Assembly: GCA_963774075.1 (NCBI GenBank) | Contig: CAVZDP010000009.1 | Span: 124,001-188,000, forward strand | Length of the DNA stretch: 64,000 bases | Reading direction: 5' to 3' | Source of the DNA: JBBQNR01 sp963774075 | GTDB lineage: Bacteria > Actinomycetota > Thermoleophilia > Solirubrobacterales > JBBDJG01 | Part shown: piece after piece, positions 27,001-36,000 of the stretch | Numbering within the stretch: the stretch's first letter is position 1 | Layout: every line of letters starts with the position of its first letter | The notes under the pieces: model-generated | The model's database searches: none | Seen by the model: only the letters and a program-made list of their open reading frames with translations | Told to the model about the DNA's origin: nothing | Program-made: the position numbers and the translations under genes

Positions 27001-27123
27001 CCGATGGCGATCGTCATCCTCGGCGGGCTCGTCACGTCGACCATGCTCAACCTGTTCGTGCTGCCCTCCCTGTACCTGCGGTTCGCCAAGAGCAGGAAGC
27101 AGCTCGCGACAACCACGGCCTAG
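24007..27123 (+). CDS. RND efflux permease, CusA/CzcA-like (second of two)
   Basis: 1038 residues from ATG 24007. The sequence GGGGAGGTCTC sits five bases before the start, exactly as in the first RND gene. Full-length RND: TM1 (LVLFAATAMMVFGVTQIP), porter domains, TM4 AIGVVVDDAIIDVEN with the two Asp, and TM10 GIAARNGILMISHFQHLE. The C-terminus is short, without the tail of the first permease. The pair may assemble as a heterotrimer or work separately; the sequence cannot decide. It lies 22 bp after the lipoprotein gene, forming a three-gene operon. Confidence 0.92.
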   Translation: MRWIVSRSLRFRWLVLFAATAMMVFGVTQIPNTKVDVFPEFAPPQVEIQTIALGNSSEEVEEFITVPMEEQLTGVPGLEELRSKSVSQLSAIRMIFKKGTDELQARQLVQERMAQIAPNLPTWAAPPWMMPPLSATSRIMKIGLSSDELNIMEMSSISYWKIRQRLLRVEGVAAVDIYGEQLQQRHVQVDPRKLAENGVSLNRVMETTSNAVDAGVLQYADSFLVGTGGFVENGGQRLNIRNVQPIAAPEDLGKVPVVKRGDRVLRLSDVATVKEDHLPLWGGGPVNGGDGLLLIVQKFRGANTMEVTKGVEKAVDELAPGLPGVEMDTTIFRPATFIEQSIDNLTKALLIGVLLVILILAAFLFEWRTAFISLIAIPLSLIAAILVLDLRDVTINVMVLAGLVVAIGVVVDDAIIDVENIVRRLRQARASGAAVSTFKVVLDASVEVRSAITYATLINVVAIVPVFFLEGLSGSFFKPLVLSYGLAVLVSMLVALTVTPALCLLLLSRGRMRHAESPLLRVLKRGYGAVLSRVIRRPSPAIVVAGFCLLAGFFIYPTLGNQLLPNFKERDFLMHWLTEPSTGIEEEKRISLRACRDLQEIPGVQNCGSHIGQALASDEIYGVYFGENWISISPDVDYDDTLAAVHRTVEGYPGIFRDVQTYLRERIKEVLTGTSNSVVVRIFGPELPVLREKADEITERLADIDGVIDASPDFAADLPHIEVEADLAAARKYGLKPGDIRRKTSTLLASEEVSDIFHEGKAYDVHVWSIPSARNSLSDVQRLAIDTPDGGRVRLEQVADIRVAPTPNHIQRVQQSRRIDVGANVEGRDLGSVVDDVEDRLDGVKFPTGYHAEVLGESTELNAAQDRLFLFGIGAAIAIFLLLQAAFGSLRLAAMTFLLLPMALVGGVLAVWLGDGILSLGSLVGFLTVFGIAARNGILMISHFQHLEREEGMQFGPALVLRGAKERLAPILMTACATGLALVPLAVAGSIPGHEIEHPMAIVILGGLVTSTMLNLFVLPSLYLRFAKSRKQLATTTA

Positions 27124-27138
27124 CCTTTCGGTGACCCG

Positions 27139-27173
27139 CGAATGGTGGATCGGTACAGCCGGTTCACCATTCG
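27139..27173 (+). terminator. Terminator-like hairpin after the RND operon
   Basis: CGAATGGTG at 27139-27147 pairs perfectly with CACCATTCG at 27165-27173, with an inner CGG/CCG pairing. It starts 15 bp after the RND stop. The following sequence is moderately T-rich (cttttcc, ggtttt) but has no uninterrupted T run. Confidence 0.45.
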
Positions 27174-27253
27174 TTATCCAGTCTTGCCTTTTCCAACGGT
27201 TTTGGAGAGGATGGCTGGAACGGACAGGGGTGCCAACGGATAGGGGGCTACTG

Positions 27254-28288
27254 ATGGTGGGTAGGCAGAGTGTCCGGTTTGTGTTTGTAGGCGTGGCGAT
27301 GTTCCTCGCGCTGCTGTGGGTGAGCGCCGCGGCGGTCAGCGCCAATGGCGGGACGACCACGGGCGACGGTGGCCCTGGCGAGGGGCCGCCCTGTGCCGCA
27401 CTCGACGAGTTCGAGCGGGGCGACTTCCCCGGCGTTCCCAAGATCGATAACAAGTTTCTGCCCTTCGTCCCGGGGACCCAGCTCGTCCTCGAGGGACGCG
27501 CGAACCGCGGCGGGGGCCCGCTTCCGCACACGGTCACGTTCACTGTCACCGACCTGACCAAGGTGCTCGACGGCGTGCGCACTGCGGTGATCTGGGACGT
27601 GGACGAGAACGAGGGTGAGGTCGTCGAGTCGGAGCTCTCCTTCTTCGCCCAGGACGACGACGGCAACGTCTGGAACCTCGGCGAGTATCCCGAGGAGTTC
27701 GAGGGCGGGGTCTTCGTTGGCGCTCCCAGCGTGTGGATCTCCGGGATTGCGGACGCCCAGGCGGGTATCCACATGGGGGGAAGGCCGCGAGTGAGCGACC
27801 TCCTCTACCTCCAGGGCTTCGCGCCCGAGATCGACTTCCTCGACTGCGCGCAGGTGATCGAGAAGCGCCAGGAGACTTGCGTGCCCTTCAGGTGCTTCGA
27901 CGACGTGCTGATCACCGAGGAGTCCAACCCGCTGGATCCTGAAGGTGGCTCCCAGCTGAAGTACCACGCGCCGGGGGTGGGCATCGTGCAGGTCGGAGCG
28001 GTTGATGATCCCGAGGGAGAGACTCTCGTGTTGATCGACCACAGGAAGCTCAGCCCCGGCGAGCTCGCGCAGGCGCGAAACGAAGCGCTGAAGTTGGACA
28101 AACACGGCTACGAGGTGAGCGAGGTCTACGCAGAGACTCCTCGCATCGAGCGACCCAAGAAGGCCGAGGGACCCAGGTACGACGAGCGACGGAGGAAGGC
28201 CGAGCGATCCAGGAAGAAGCACCGTTCGCACGACGGTGACAGGCGTGGACACCGTCGAGGCTCGGATCGAGACGACCGGAATGATTGA
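27254..28288 (+). CDS. Secreted protein of unknown function with highly charged C-terminal tail
   Basis: 344 residues from ATG 27254; a weak GGGGG precedes it, and the open frame upstream is not coding. Signal peptide at about 1-29 (ends AVSA). The mature domain has motifs FLPFVPGTQLVLEG, AVIWDVDENEGEVVESE, FFAQDDDGNVWNLGE and DVLITEESNPLDP, with two close Cys pairs (DCAQ...ETCVPFRCF). This recalls small beta-rich secreted proteins of actinobacteria; I cannot assign a family or activity. The last about 60 residues are a Lys/Arg/Asp/His-rich low-complexity tail that could bind anionic cell-wall polymers. It follows the RND operon but is separated by a hairpin. Confidence 0.75.
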   Translation: MVGRQSVRFVFVGVAMFLALLWVSAAAVSANGGTTTGDGGPGEGPPCAALDEFERGDFPGVPKIDNKFLPFVPGTQLVLEGRANRGGGPLPHTVTFTVTDLTKVLDGVRTAVIWDVDENEGEVVESELSFFAQDDDGNVWNLGEYPEEFEGGVFVGAPSVWISGIADAQAGIHMGGRPRVSDLLYLQGFAPEIDFLDCAQVIEKRQETCVPFRCFDDVLITEESNPLDPEGGSQLKYHAPGVGIVQVGAVDDPEGETLVLIDHRKLSPGELAQARNEALKLDKHGYEVSEVYAETPRIERPKKAEGPRYDERRRKAERSRKKHRSHDGDRRGHRRGSDRDDRND

Positions 28289-28335
28289 GAATCGTCCGCG
28301 GGCCTAGATCCCGCAGATAGGCGCAAGGAGGCGCG

Positions 28336-29211
28336 ATGTTCAGCAAGATCGTCGTCGGCCACGACAAAACGGAGCGTGGCGGGGACGCCCTTGCCCTTGG
28401 CCGCCTGCTTGCGAGCGCCACCGGCGCCGACCTCATCGTTGCCCACGTGCTGCCGAACGGCTTCCCGGCCGACCTCGACTGGGAGGACAGCCAGCGATCG
28501 GAGCGCGACAGCGTCGAGAAGGAGCTGGCCGCGCTCGCGAGCAGCGGCACGGTCACGGGCAAGACCGAGGTCGCGGTGATCACGTCCTCGCCGGCGCACG
28601 GGCTGTACGACCTCGCGGAGGCGCATCAGGCCGACCTGATCGTGGTCGGCTCGAGCCATCGAGGCGCGCTCGGGCGGGTGTTGATGGGGTCGGTGACCGA
28701 GCGGCTTCTACACGGCGCGCCGTGCGCCGTCGCGGTCGCGCCGCGCGGATACGGTCATCAGAAGGGGGCGTCTCTGGGGGTGATCGGAGTCGCCTTCGAC
28801 GGCTCGCGCGAGTCCGAGGCTGCATGCGCCGTCGCCATGCAGATTGCCGAGGCCATGGGGGCCTCGGTGCGGTTGCTCGCCGTTCAGTTCTTCGGCGACG
28901 AAGGCGTGCCTTCGTGGGAATACGATCGCGAGGCGCGCGACCAGGCGGAGCGCGAGCGGCTGGGGCACGCGATCGTCAGCACGCTGAAGCAGATGCCGCC
29001 CGGTGTCCTGGCAGACGGCGAGGTCCTCGAGGGAGAGATCGCAGAGACGCTCGCCTCCAGGGCGGAGGAGGGGATCGACCTGCTGATCACCGGGTCGCGC
29101 GGGTATGGCCCGATGAGGCGAGCGCTGCTGGGCAGCGTCTCCACCGAGCTCGCTCGTTCGGCGCCCTGCCCGCTGCTCGTGGTGGCCAAGGCCGCCGGCG
29201 CTTCCGACTAG
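28336..29211 (+). CDS. Tandem UspA universal stress protein
   Basis: 291 residues from ATG 28336, with a near-perfect AAGGAGG seven bases upstream. Two UspA folds: about 1-138 and 150-291. Both have the nucleotide-binding signature: VVGSSHRGALGRVLMGS in the first and ITGSRGYGPMRRALLGS in the second. The protein is probably a cytoplasmic ATP-binding stress protein. A hairpin lies downstream. Confidence 0.93.
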   Translation: MFSKIVVGHDKTERGGDALALGRLLASATGADLIVAHVLPNGFPADLDWEDSQRSERDSVEKELAALASSGTVTGKTEVAVITSSPAHGLYDLAEAHQADLIVVGSSHRGALGRVLMGSVTERLLHGAPCAVAVAPRGYGHQKGASLGVIGVAFDGSRESEAACAVAMQIAEAMGASVRLLAVQFFGDEGVPSWEYDREARDQAERERLGHAIVSTLKQMPPGVLADGEVLEGEIAETLASRAEEGIDLLITGSRGYGPMRRALLGSVSTELARSAPCPLLVVAKAAGASD

Positions 29212-29238
29212 CACTAGCGCGTCGACTTTCGGCTGAGC

Positions 29239-29258
29239 CCGCGCCCTCTTTAGCGCGG
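29239..29258 (+). terminator. Terminator-like hairpin after the universal stress gene
   Basis: CCGCGC at 29239-29244 pairs with GCGCGG at 29253-29258 around an 8-nt loop, 28 bp after the stop. No T run follows, so termination is only suggested. Confidence 0.35.
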
Positions 29259-29269
29259 CACGCATCGCG

Positions 29270-29315
29270 TTCATCCGATCGGATGACAACCAATCGGATT
29301 GATCCGATCGTATGA
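29270..29315. promoter_or_regulatory. Palindromic operator-like site upstream of the giant gene at 29440
   Basis: TTCATCCGATCGGATG at 29270-29285 contains the perfect 16-bp palindrome TCATCCGATCGGATGA (29271-29286). A second, imperfect copy, ATCCGATCGTATGA, lies at 29302-29315, and ATCGGAT/ATCCGAT form a further inverted repeat at 29293-29308. The same 16-base string occurs at 52102-52117 upstream of another giant secreted-protein gene. Confidence 0.6.
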
Positions 29316-29330
29316 GTACGAGTACGCAAA

Positions 29331-29365
29331 TCGCAGTAGTGAAATTCAACAACTCGCAGTATTGA
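29331..29365 (+). promoter_or_regulatory. Direct repeat TCGCAGTANTGA in the promoter region of 29440
   Basis: TCGCAGTAGTGA at 29331-29342 and TCGCAGTATTGA at 29354-29365 are offset by 23 bp. The second copy overlaps a TTGACT that could serve as a -35 box (29362-29367). No convincing -10 was found. Confidence 0.35.
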
Positions 29366-29439
29366 CTCCCCCTAGCATCCGGTCAGGATTCAAATACAGC
29401 GCCGGGACGGCGATCGGCCGTTAGCAGAGGGGGACTGGG

Positions 29440-32400
29440 ATGAAGCTGGGCCGGGATTCGCAGCAGGGCAGGACCACAGAGAGTCGCGGGCTTCGAAGGA
29501 GCCTCGCCGGGCTGGCCGCGGCCGTCGCGCTGACGGCACTGCTACTGGCGGCGCCCACCGCATCCGCGGCCGTGTTCACGGTCAGGTCGACCGGGGACTC
29601 ACTGGGCCCCTGCGATGCGCTCTGCACGCTGCGGTCGGCGATCAGTGGTGCCAACGCCAACCCGGGCACGGATCACATCTTCTTCGACATCGCGCCGAGT
29701 GGCGTGCAGACGATCCAGCCGGGCTCGACGCTGCCCGAGATCACAGACATCGTGGTAATCGACGGCACAACGCAGCCGGGCTTCGCCGGTTCACCGATCA
29801 TCGAGCTCGACGGCACTCTCGCCGGAGGGTCGACCAATGGGATCACGATCGCGACCGCGGGCGGCGGCAGCACGATCCGCGGGCTCGTCGTCAACCGCTT
29901 CGCCCGCGGAATCCTGATCGGCTCCATCGCCCCAGGCGGCATCGGATCGAGCAACAACGTCATAGCCGGCAACTACATCGGCACCGACGTGACGGGGACG
30001 CTGGATCGAGGCAACGCGTTCCAGGGCGTCATGATCACTCCGCGGGACGCCGCGGACAACAGGATCGGCGGCTCTTCCGCCGCCGATCGCAACGTGATCT
30101 CCGGCAACGGCCAACAGGGCGTCGTGATCGAGGGTCAGGGCGGCGGTCCCGGAGCGAACACGGTGACCAGCAACCGGGTCTGGGGCAACTACATCGGCAC
30201 GAACGCGAGCGGCACGGGCGCGCTCGGCAACAGCCACTACGGCATCTCGATCTCGAACGCCCTGAACAGCGAGATCGGCGGCAGCAACCCCGCTTTGCGC
30301 AACGTCATCTCGTCGAACCTCGGTGGCGTCGTCATCGGCAACTTCAACTCGGCCGGCAACCGGATCGAAGGCAACTACATCGGCACGGACGTCAACGGGA
30401 CTTCGCCTCTCGGCAACACCCAACACGGCGTCAGCGTGAGCTTCACGACTGGCATCAACACGGTCGGCGGCACCCTCGCCGGGACCGGGAACGTGCTTGC
30501 CCACAACTTCCGCAATGGCGTCTTCGCCGGCGGCAACGGCAACGGGCTGCCGGTTGTCGGCAACTCGATCCACTCGAACGGAGAGCTCGGCATCGACCTC
30601 AACCCATCCGGCAACGGCAGCATCTTCGGCAACGGCGTCACCCCGAACGACGGCGGTCCCGCGGACGACGCGGACGCTGGCGGCAACGACCTTCAGAACT
30701 TCCCCTTCATCACCTCGGCCACCAGCAGCGGCGGCACCACCGCGATGGAAGGTGGGCTCAACAGCAGGCCAAACCGCACCTACCGGATCGAGTTCTTCTC
30801 CAACCCGGCCTGTGACTCGTCCGGCAACGGAGAGGGCAGGACCTTCCTCGGCTCCTTCAACTCGACCACCGACGGCAACGGCGACGTGGGCTTCGGGGGC
30901 GCCACCGTTCCGACCGCCGTCGCGAGCGGCGACAAGGTGACCGCCACGGCCACCGACCTGAGCACGAGCGAGACCTCGGAGTTCTCGGCCTGCGCGACAG
31001 CCGTCGCCGGCGATCCTGCGACCTTCACCGTCAACTCAACGGCGGACACGGACGACGGTTCCTGCACGGCCGGCGACTGCACGCTCCGCGAGGCGATCAA
31101 CCGCGCGAACGCGGTCGCCGGCCACGACACGATCAGCTTCGGCTTCACGGGGCCCGGTCCGCACACGATCACGCCCGGCTCGCAGCTTCCGCAGATCACC
31201 GAGGCGGCGACCGTCGACGGCACGAGTCAGCCCGGCTACTCCGGCACGCCGCTGGTCGAGCTCGACGGCGGCAGCGCCGGGTCATCCAGCGCGGGCCTGA
31301 TCCTAAGCGGTGGCAGTACCGCCAAGGGCCTCGTGATCAATCGCTTCAACACCCAGGTCATGGTCGTGGGCAGTGGAAACGTCGTCGAGAGTAACTTCCT
31401 GGGAACGAATGCCGCCGGCACTGCGGCCCCTCCGGCCGGCGGCGGCGGCAACTCGATTGGCGTGAACCTCATTGGATCCGGCAACAGGATCGGGGGAACG
31501 ACAGCCGCAGCACGCAACGTCATCTCCGGAAGCGCGAGCAGGGGCATCTGGGTCGGCACGACCGGCAACGAGATCCAGGGCAACTACATAGGAACGGACC
31601 GGACCGGCACCGACCGTGTGCCCAACTTCTTGGGCGTGGAGGTCGACGCGCCGAACACGGTCGTCGGCGGGACGACCGGCGTTTCGCCGGGTGGCTCGTG
31701 TACTGGCGCCTGCAACGTCATCTCCGGCAACCAGATCGCCGGCGTGGTGTTTCGCAGCGGAAGCTTCGGTGGACACGTGGAGGGAAACTTCATCGGCACC
31801 GACCCCACCGGCTCGGCTCCTGTCCTGAATCAAACGGGCGTGTGGCTCGACGGATCGCCGAACAATACGGTTGGCGGCACGACCATTCCCGAGCGAAACG
31901 TTCTCTCCGGCAACTCGATCAGCGTCTTCATTTACGGGAGCACCGCGACCGGAAACAACGTCGAGGGGAACTTCATCGGGACGAACTCGACGGGCACCTC
32001 AGGATTGGGTGTGGGGACCGGAGTCTCGATTCACACGAGCGCCCACGACAACACCATCGGAGGAAGCGCCTCCGGGGCGAGGAACGTGATCTCGGGCAAC
32101 GCGGACTGGGGAGTCCTCATCGGTGGAGATGGGACCGGTAACCAGGTCAAGGGCAACTTCATCGGCACCGACCCCACTGGAACGTCGGGTATCGGCAACG
32201 CCCAAGGGGGTATCCAGCTGCAGGCCTCTGGCGGTGTGATAGGTGGAATTGCGGCCGGCGATGGCAACACGATCGCGTTCAACAGCGGTCCCGGCGTAAG
32301 CGTCTTCTCGGGCACGAGCGACAGCGTGCTTGGCAACTCCATCCACTCCAACGCCGGACTCGGGATCGATCTCGGTCAGAACGGAGTGACCCAGAACGAT

Positions 32401-33078
32401 TCGGGAGACGGCGACCCCGGACCCAACAACCTCCAGAACTTTCCGGAGCTGACAAGTGCCTCCCCGGACAGCAGCACGACCGTTCGCGGCACGCTAGACA
32501 CCCAACCAGGCACGTACCGCCTGGAGTTCTTCTCGAACACGAGCTGTGACCCGTCAGGCTTCGGCGAGGGTCAGACCTTCGAGGGCTCTCAGGACGACTT
32601 CGTCGCCGGCGGCGGTTCGACTCCGTTCACCGTGGTGCTGTCGAACACGCTTCCCCTCGGGAGCTTCGTCACCGCCACGGCGACGGACGTCAATGGCAAC
32701 ACTTCGGAGCTGTCGGAGTGCATCGAGGTCGCACCGGCCGAATCGGCCGACCTGCGGATCACGAAGAGCGACTCGCCGGACCCGGTGACCGCGGGGACGG
32801 ACCTCAATTACACGCTCACGGTCACGAACGACGGGCCTTCCGAGGCTCCGAACGTCACCCTCACCGACGACCTGCCTTCCGGACTCAGCAACGCCCAATA
32901 CTGCACGGGCTCGGGCTGCACGCCGAACACGGCCTGGACCGGATCCCTCGATCTGGGCACGGTCGCGTCGGGTTCATCGGTCGTTGTCCGGATCCGCGCG
33001 ACGTGTGGGAGCCGGCGTGACGGCCCCGACCCTCTCCAACGAAGCGAGCGTTTCCGGATTGGTGACCGACCCCAATGA
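29440..33078 (+). CDS. Giant secreted protein, N-terminal part (CSLREA, beta-helix, first DUF11); frameshifted near 33004
   Basis: 1212 residues from ATG 29440, preceded by GAGGGGGA. Signal peptide at about 1-45. Two CSLREA-type entries are seen: CDALCTLRSAISGAN near residue 50 and CTAGDCTLREAINRAN near 540. Each leads into a right-handed beta-helix with repeated NVISGN / GNYIGTD rungs. A DUF11 domain starts near residue 1102 (ADLRITKSDSPDPVTAG). It breaks off at VVVRIRAT; the last about 25 residues (CGSRRDG...) are out of frame. Removing one base (T33004) continues perfectly into the next reading frame, so this and 32984-38083 are one gene of about 2880 codons. Role: likely surface or extracellular matrix protein. 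Confidence 0.82.
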   Translation: MKLGRDSQQGRTTESRGLRRSLAGLAAAVALTALLLAAPTASAAVFTVRSTGDSLGPCDALCTLRSAISGANANPGTDHIFFDIAPSGVQTIQPGSTLPEITDIVVIDGTTQPGFAGSPIIELDGTLAGGSTNGITIATAGGGSTIRGLVVNRFARGILIGSIAPGGIGSSNNVIAGNYIGTDVTGTLDRGNAFQGVMITPRDAADNRIGGSSAADRNVISGNGQQGVVIEGQGGGPGANTVTSNRVWGNYIGTNASGTGALGNSHYGISISNALNSEIGGSNPALRNVISSNLGGVVIGNFNSAGNRIEGNYIGTDVNGTSPLGNTQHGVSVSFTTGINTVGGTLAGTGNVLAHNFRNGVFAGGNGNGLPVVGNSIHSNGELGIDLNPSGNGSIFGNGVTPNDGGPADDADAGGNDLQNFPFITSATSSGGTTAMEGGLNSRPNRTYRIEFFSNPACDSSGNGEGRTFLGSFNSTTDGNGDVGFGGATVPTAVASGDKVTATATDLSTSETSEFSACATAVAGDPATFTVNSTADTDDGSCTAGDCTLREAINRANAVAGHDTISFGFTGPGPHTITPGSQLPQITEAATVDGTSQPGYSGTPLVELDGGSAGSSSAGLILSGGSTAKGLVINRFNTQVMVVGSGNVVESNFLGTNAAGTAAPPAGGGGNSIGVNLIGSGNRIGGTTAAARNVISGSASRGIWVGTTGNEIQGNYIGTDRTGTDRVPNFLGVEVDAPNTVVGGTTGVSPGGSCTGACNVISGNQIAGVVFRSGSFGGHVEGNFIGTDPTGSAPVLNQTGVWLDGSPNNTVGGTTIPERNVLSGNSISVFIYGSTATGNNVEGNFIGTNSTGTSGLGVGTGVSIHTSAHDNTIGGSASGARNVISGNADWGVLIGGDGTGNQVKGNFIGTDPTGTSGIGNAQGGIQLQASGGVIGGIAAGDGNTIAFNSGPGVSVFSGTSDSVLGNSIHSNAGLGIDLGQNGVTQNDSGDGDPGPNNLQNFPELTSASPDSSTTVRGTLDTQPGTYRLEFFSNTSCDPSGFGEGQTFEGSQDDFVAGGGSTPFTVVLSNTLPLGSFVTATATDVNGNTSELSECIEVAPAESADLRITKSDSPDPVTAGTDLNYTLTVTNDGPSEAPNVTLTDDLPSGLSNAQYCTGSGCTPNTAWTGSLDLGTVASGSSVVVRIRATCGSRRDGPDPLQRSERFRIGDRPQ

Positions 33079-36000
33079 AGCGAACAACACCATTAACGAG
33101 AACACGGCCGTGGTCACGAGCGCCGACCTGCGGATCAGCATGCAGGACGATCGTGAGACCACTCCGATCCTCGCGGGCGATCTGCTCACGTACACGATCA
33201 ACGTCACCAACGATGGCGCATCGAACGCCCAGAACGTGCAGCTCGATGACGTCCTCCCGTCGGAGCTCACCGAAGCGAAGTACTGCCAGGGAACGAGCTG
33301 CGGCGGCTTCTCGTCCAATTGGACCGGAGCGCTGGATCTCGACACGGTGACAGTGGGGCAGACCAAGGTCGTGCGCATCCAGGCGAAGGTCAGGTCCAAC
33401 ACGGACGCGGGCACTGTCATCCACAACGTGGCCTCGCTCACGAGTGACACGCCCGACCCTGACGCAAGCGACAACTCGGACGCCGAGGACACGTCGGTGG
33501 AGACCGAAGCCAACCTGGACATCTTCAAGTTTGCGATCGGGCAGAGGCGAGTCAACAGCCCCACGAACCCGAACTCGTACAACCCGCCGGTGGTAGCAGG
33601 CGACTACATGATCTACGGGCTGCGGATAAACAACTGGGGCCCTTCTGACGCGCGCGACGTCGTGGTCACCGACGACCTTCCCACGCAGCTCGAGGAGGAG
33701 AACGCCAGGTACTGCTTCGGCCAGGGATGTCAGAACTGGAACACGCCTTGGACCGGCACGCTCGACCTCGACACCGTCGTCCCGGGGGAGAGCATCGTGG
33801 TGCGCATCCGCGCCAAGGTGCCGCCCAACGTCGTCAACAACACGCTCATCAACAACCTGGGCTCGGTCACCAGCAGCACCCCTGATTCGAACCAGACCCT
33901 GAACACCTTCGCCATCAACACCAGGATCATCACGCGGGCCGACCTGGACGTGACCAAGACCGCGACCCCGAGTCCGAACGTCGTCGCCGGCGAGCGGATC
34001 ACCTACTCGCTCACCCTCCTCAACGACGGTCCCTCCGACGCCCAGAACGTCGTCTTGACCGACAACCTGAATCCACTCCCCAACCCGCCCAGGTTTGACG
34101 ATGCACGCTTCTGCGTCGGCCAAGGCTGCGTCGTGAACGGATTCAGCCCTGCGTGGACCGGATCCACGCCGCTCGGCATGGTGCCGACGGGAGAGGCGAG
34201 GTACGTCACCATCAATGCAAGAGTCCTGCCGTCGGTGCTGGAAGGCACCAATCTCCACAACACCGCGACGCCCGGAAGCAGCACCATCGACCCCATCCCG
34301 TCGAACAACGCGGGAGAGACAGACACGAACGTCCACGCACGCGCGGACCTGTCGATCACGAAGGTCGACGGACCCACTGTGGACGTCGCCGGACCCGACC
34401 CGGTGCTCGCAGGCCAGGATCTCATGTACAAGCTCACGGTGACGAACGCCGGCCCGTCGGACGCCCAGAACGTCCGGATCGAAGACGCGCTTCCGAACGC
34501 GCTGGAGAACGCTCGCTATTGCCTGGGCGCCGCCTGCACCGTCGACGAGGCGAGCCCGACTTGGCCCTTCCCGCTGGACATCGGCACGATCGCTGCCGGC
34601 GCTTCACAAGTGGTCAAGGTCAAGGCTCGAGTCAGGTCGAACACACCCGACGGCCCGATCAGCAACCTCGCGGCTGTACTGAGCGACACCATCGACCCGA
34701 ACATCCACGACGCCAATTACGACCAGGAGGACACCCAGGTCATCACCCGGGCGAACGTGGACATTCACAAGTTCGGTACTCCCCGCCCGGAGAGGTACGC
34801 GGATGAGACTCTGATCGACGAGCAGGGCGACGTGATCGCGGGCGACCAGATCCTCTACGTCATCAGGGTGAACAACTGGGGCCCCTCCGACGCACGGAAC
34901 GTGCAAGTCAACGACGTTCTGCCGACGCAGCTCCAAAACGCGCGCTACTGCACGTTCGTCGATGACGACGTCAATCTCCCGTGCGAGAACTTCGACCAGC
35001 CGTGGCCCTCGAGCAATGTCATCGATCTCGGGACGCTGGGTCCCCAGCCGCCCTCCCATTCCACCATCATCCGGGTACTTGCCGACATCCCTGCGAACGT
35101 TCCGAGGGGAACCGTGCTGCGTAATCCGCCTGCGGCCACGAACCCTCCGCCGGGGACATTCGCGCGCGTGACGACATCCACGACCGACCCGATCCCGTCG
35201 CCGCAGCCGGGCCATGGGGACGCTGGTGGCACGACGTTCGCGAGGGACACTGTCGACACGAGGGCCGAGCTCGAGATCACCAAGACCGGGCGGCCCGACC
35301 CGGTGACCGCCGGCTCGGAGACGGATCCGACAGGTCCGCTCACCTACGACGTGACCGTTACGAACCACGGTCCCTCCGACGCCCAGCTGGTTCAGGTGAC
35401 GGACACGCTGTCGCCACAGCTCGTCAGAGCCGACTCGCGCTATGACGACCCGAGCTACTGCATCCTCGACGTGAATGACGCCTGTCCCACCGGCTACTCG
35501 ACGCTGCCCGTCTCCGGCGTGGTGGACGTCGGCACCCTGTCTGATGGCGACGACCGGATCGTACGGATCAAGGCCACCGTGCATCCGAGCACGCCGGACT
35601 GCGTGGTCGTGAACGCCGGGGACTGCGTCCACAACGAAGTCACGGTGACCAGCTCCACGGTTGACCCAGGCACGTTGCCGTTCCCGAATACGGCGACCAC
35701 TGACACGGGCGTCGTGACCGAAGCCGACGTTGGCGTTGTGAAGGAGGTCGACTCAGGTGTGGTCGCGGGCACGGACGTCATCTACAAGCTGACGGTCAAG
35801 AATGACGGGCCGTCCGACGCCCAGAACGTGCAGCTCACCGACGACCTCCCGAACCTCCTGAACGAAGCGAACGCGAGTTACTGCTTCGGAGAGGACTGCA
35901 CACCGGATACTCCGTGGACGGGCCAGCTCGACCTCGGCACGATGGATGCCCTCGAGACGATCGTCGTGCGCATACGCGCGCCGCTGCCGGCTGACGTCAC

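Noticed and set aside
33000..33010. Programmed ribosomal frameshift in the giant gene
   Set aside because: No slippery heptamer or obvious stimulatory structure at the junction; a one-base insertion explains the data better.
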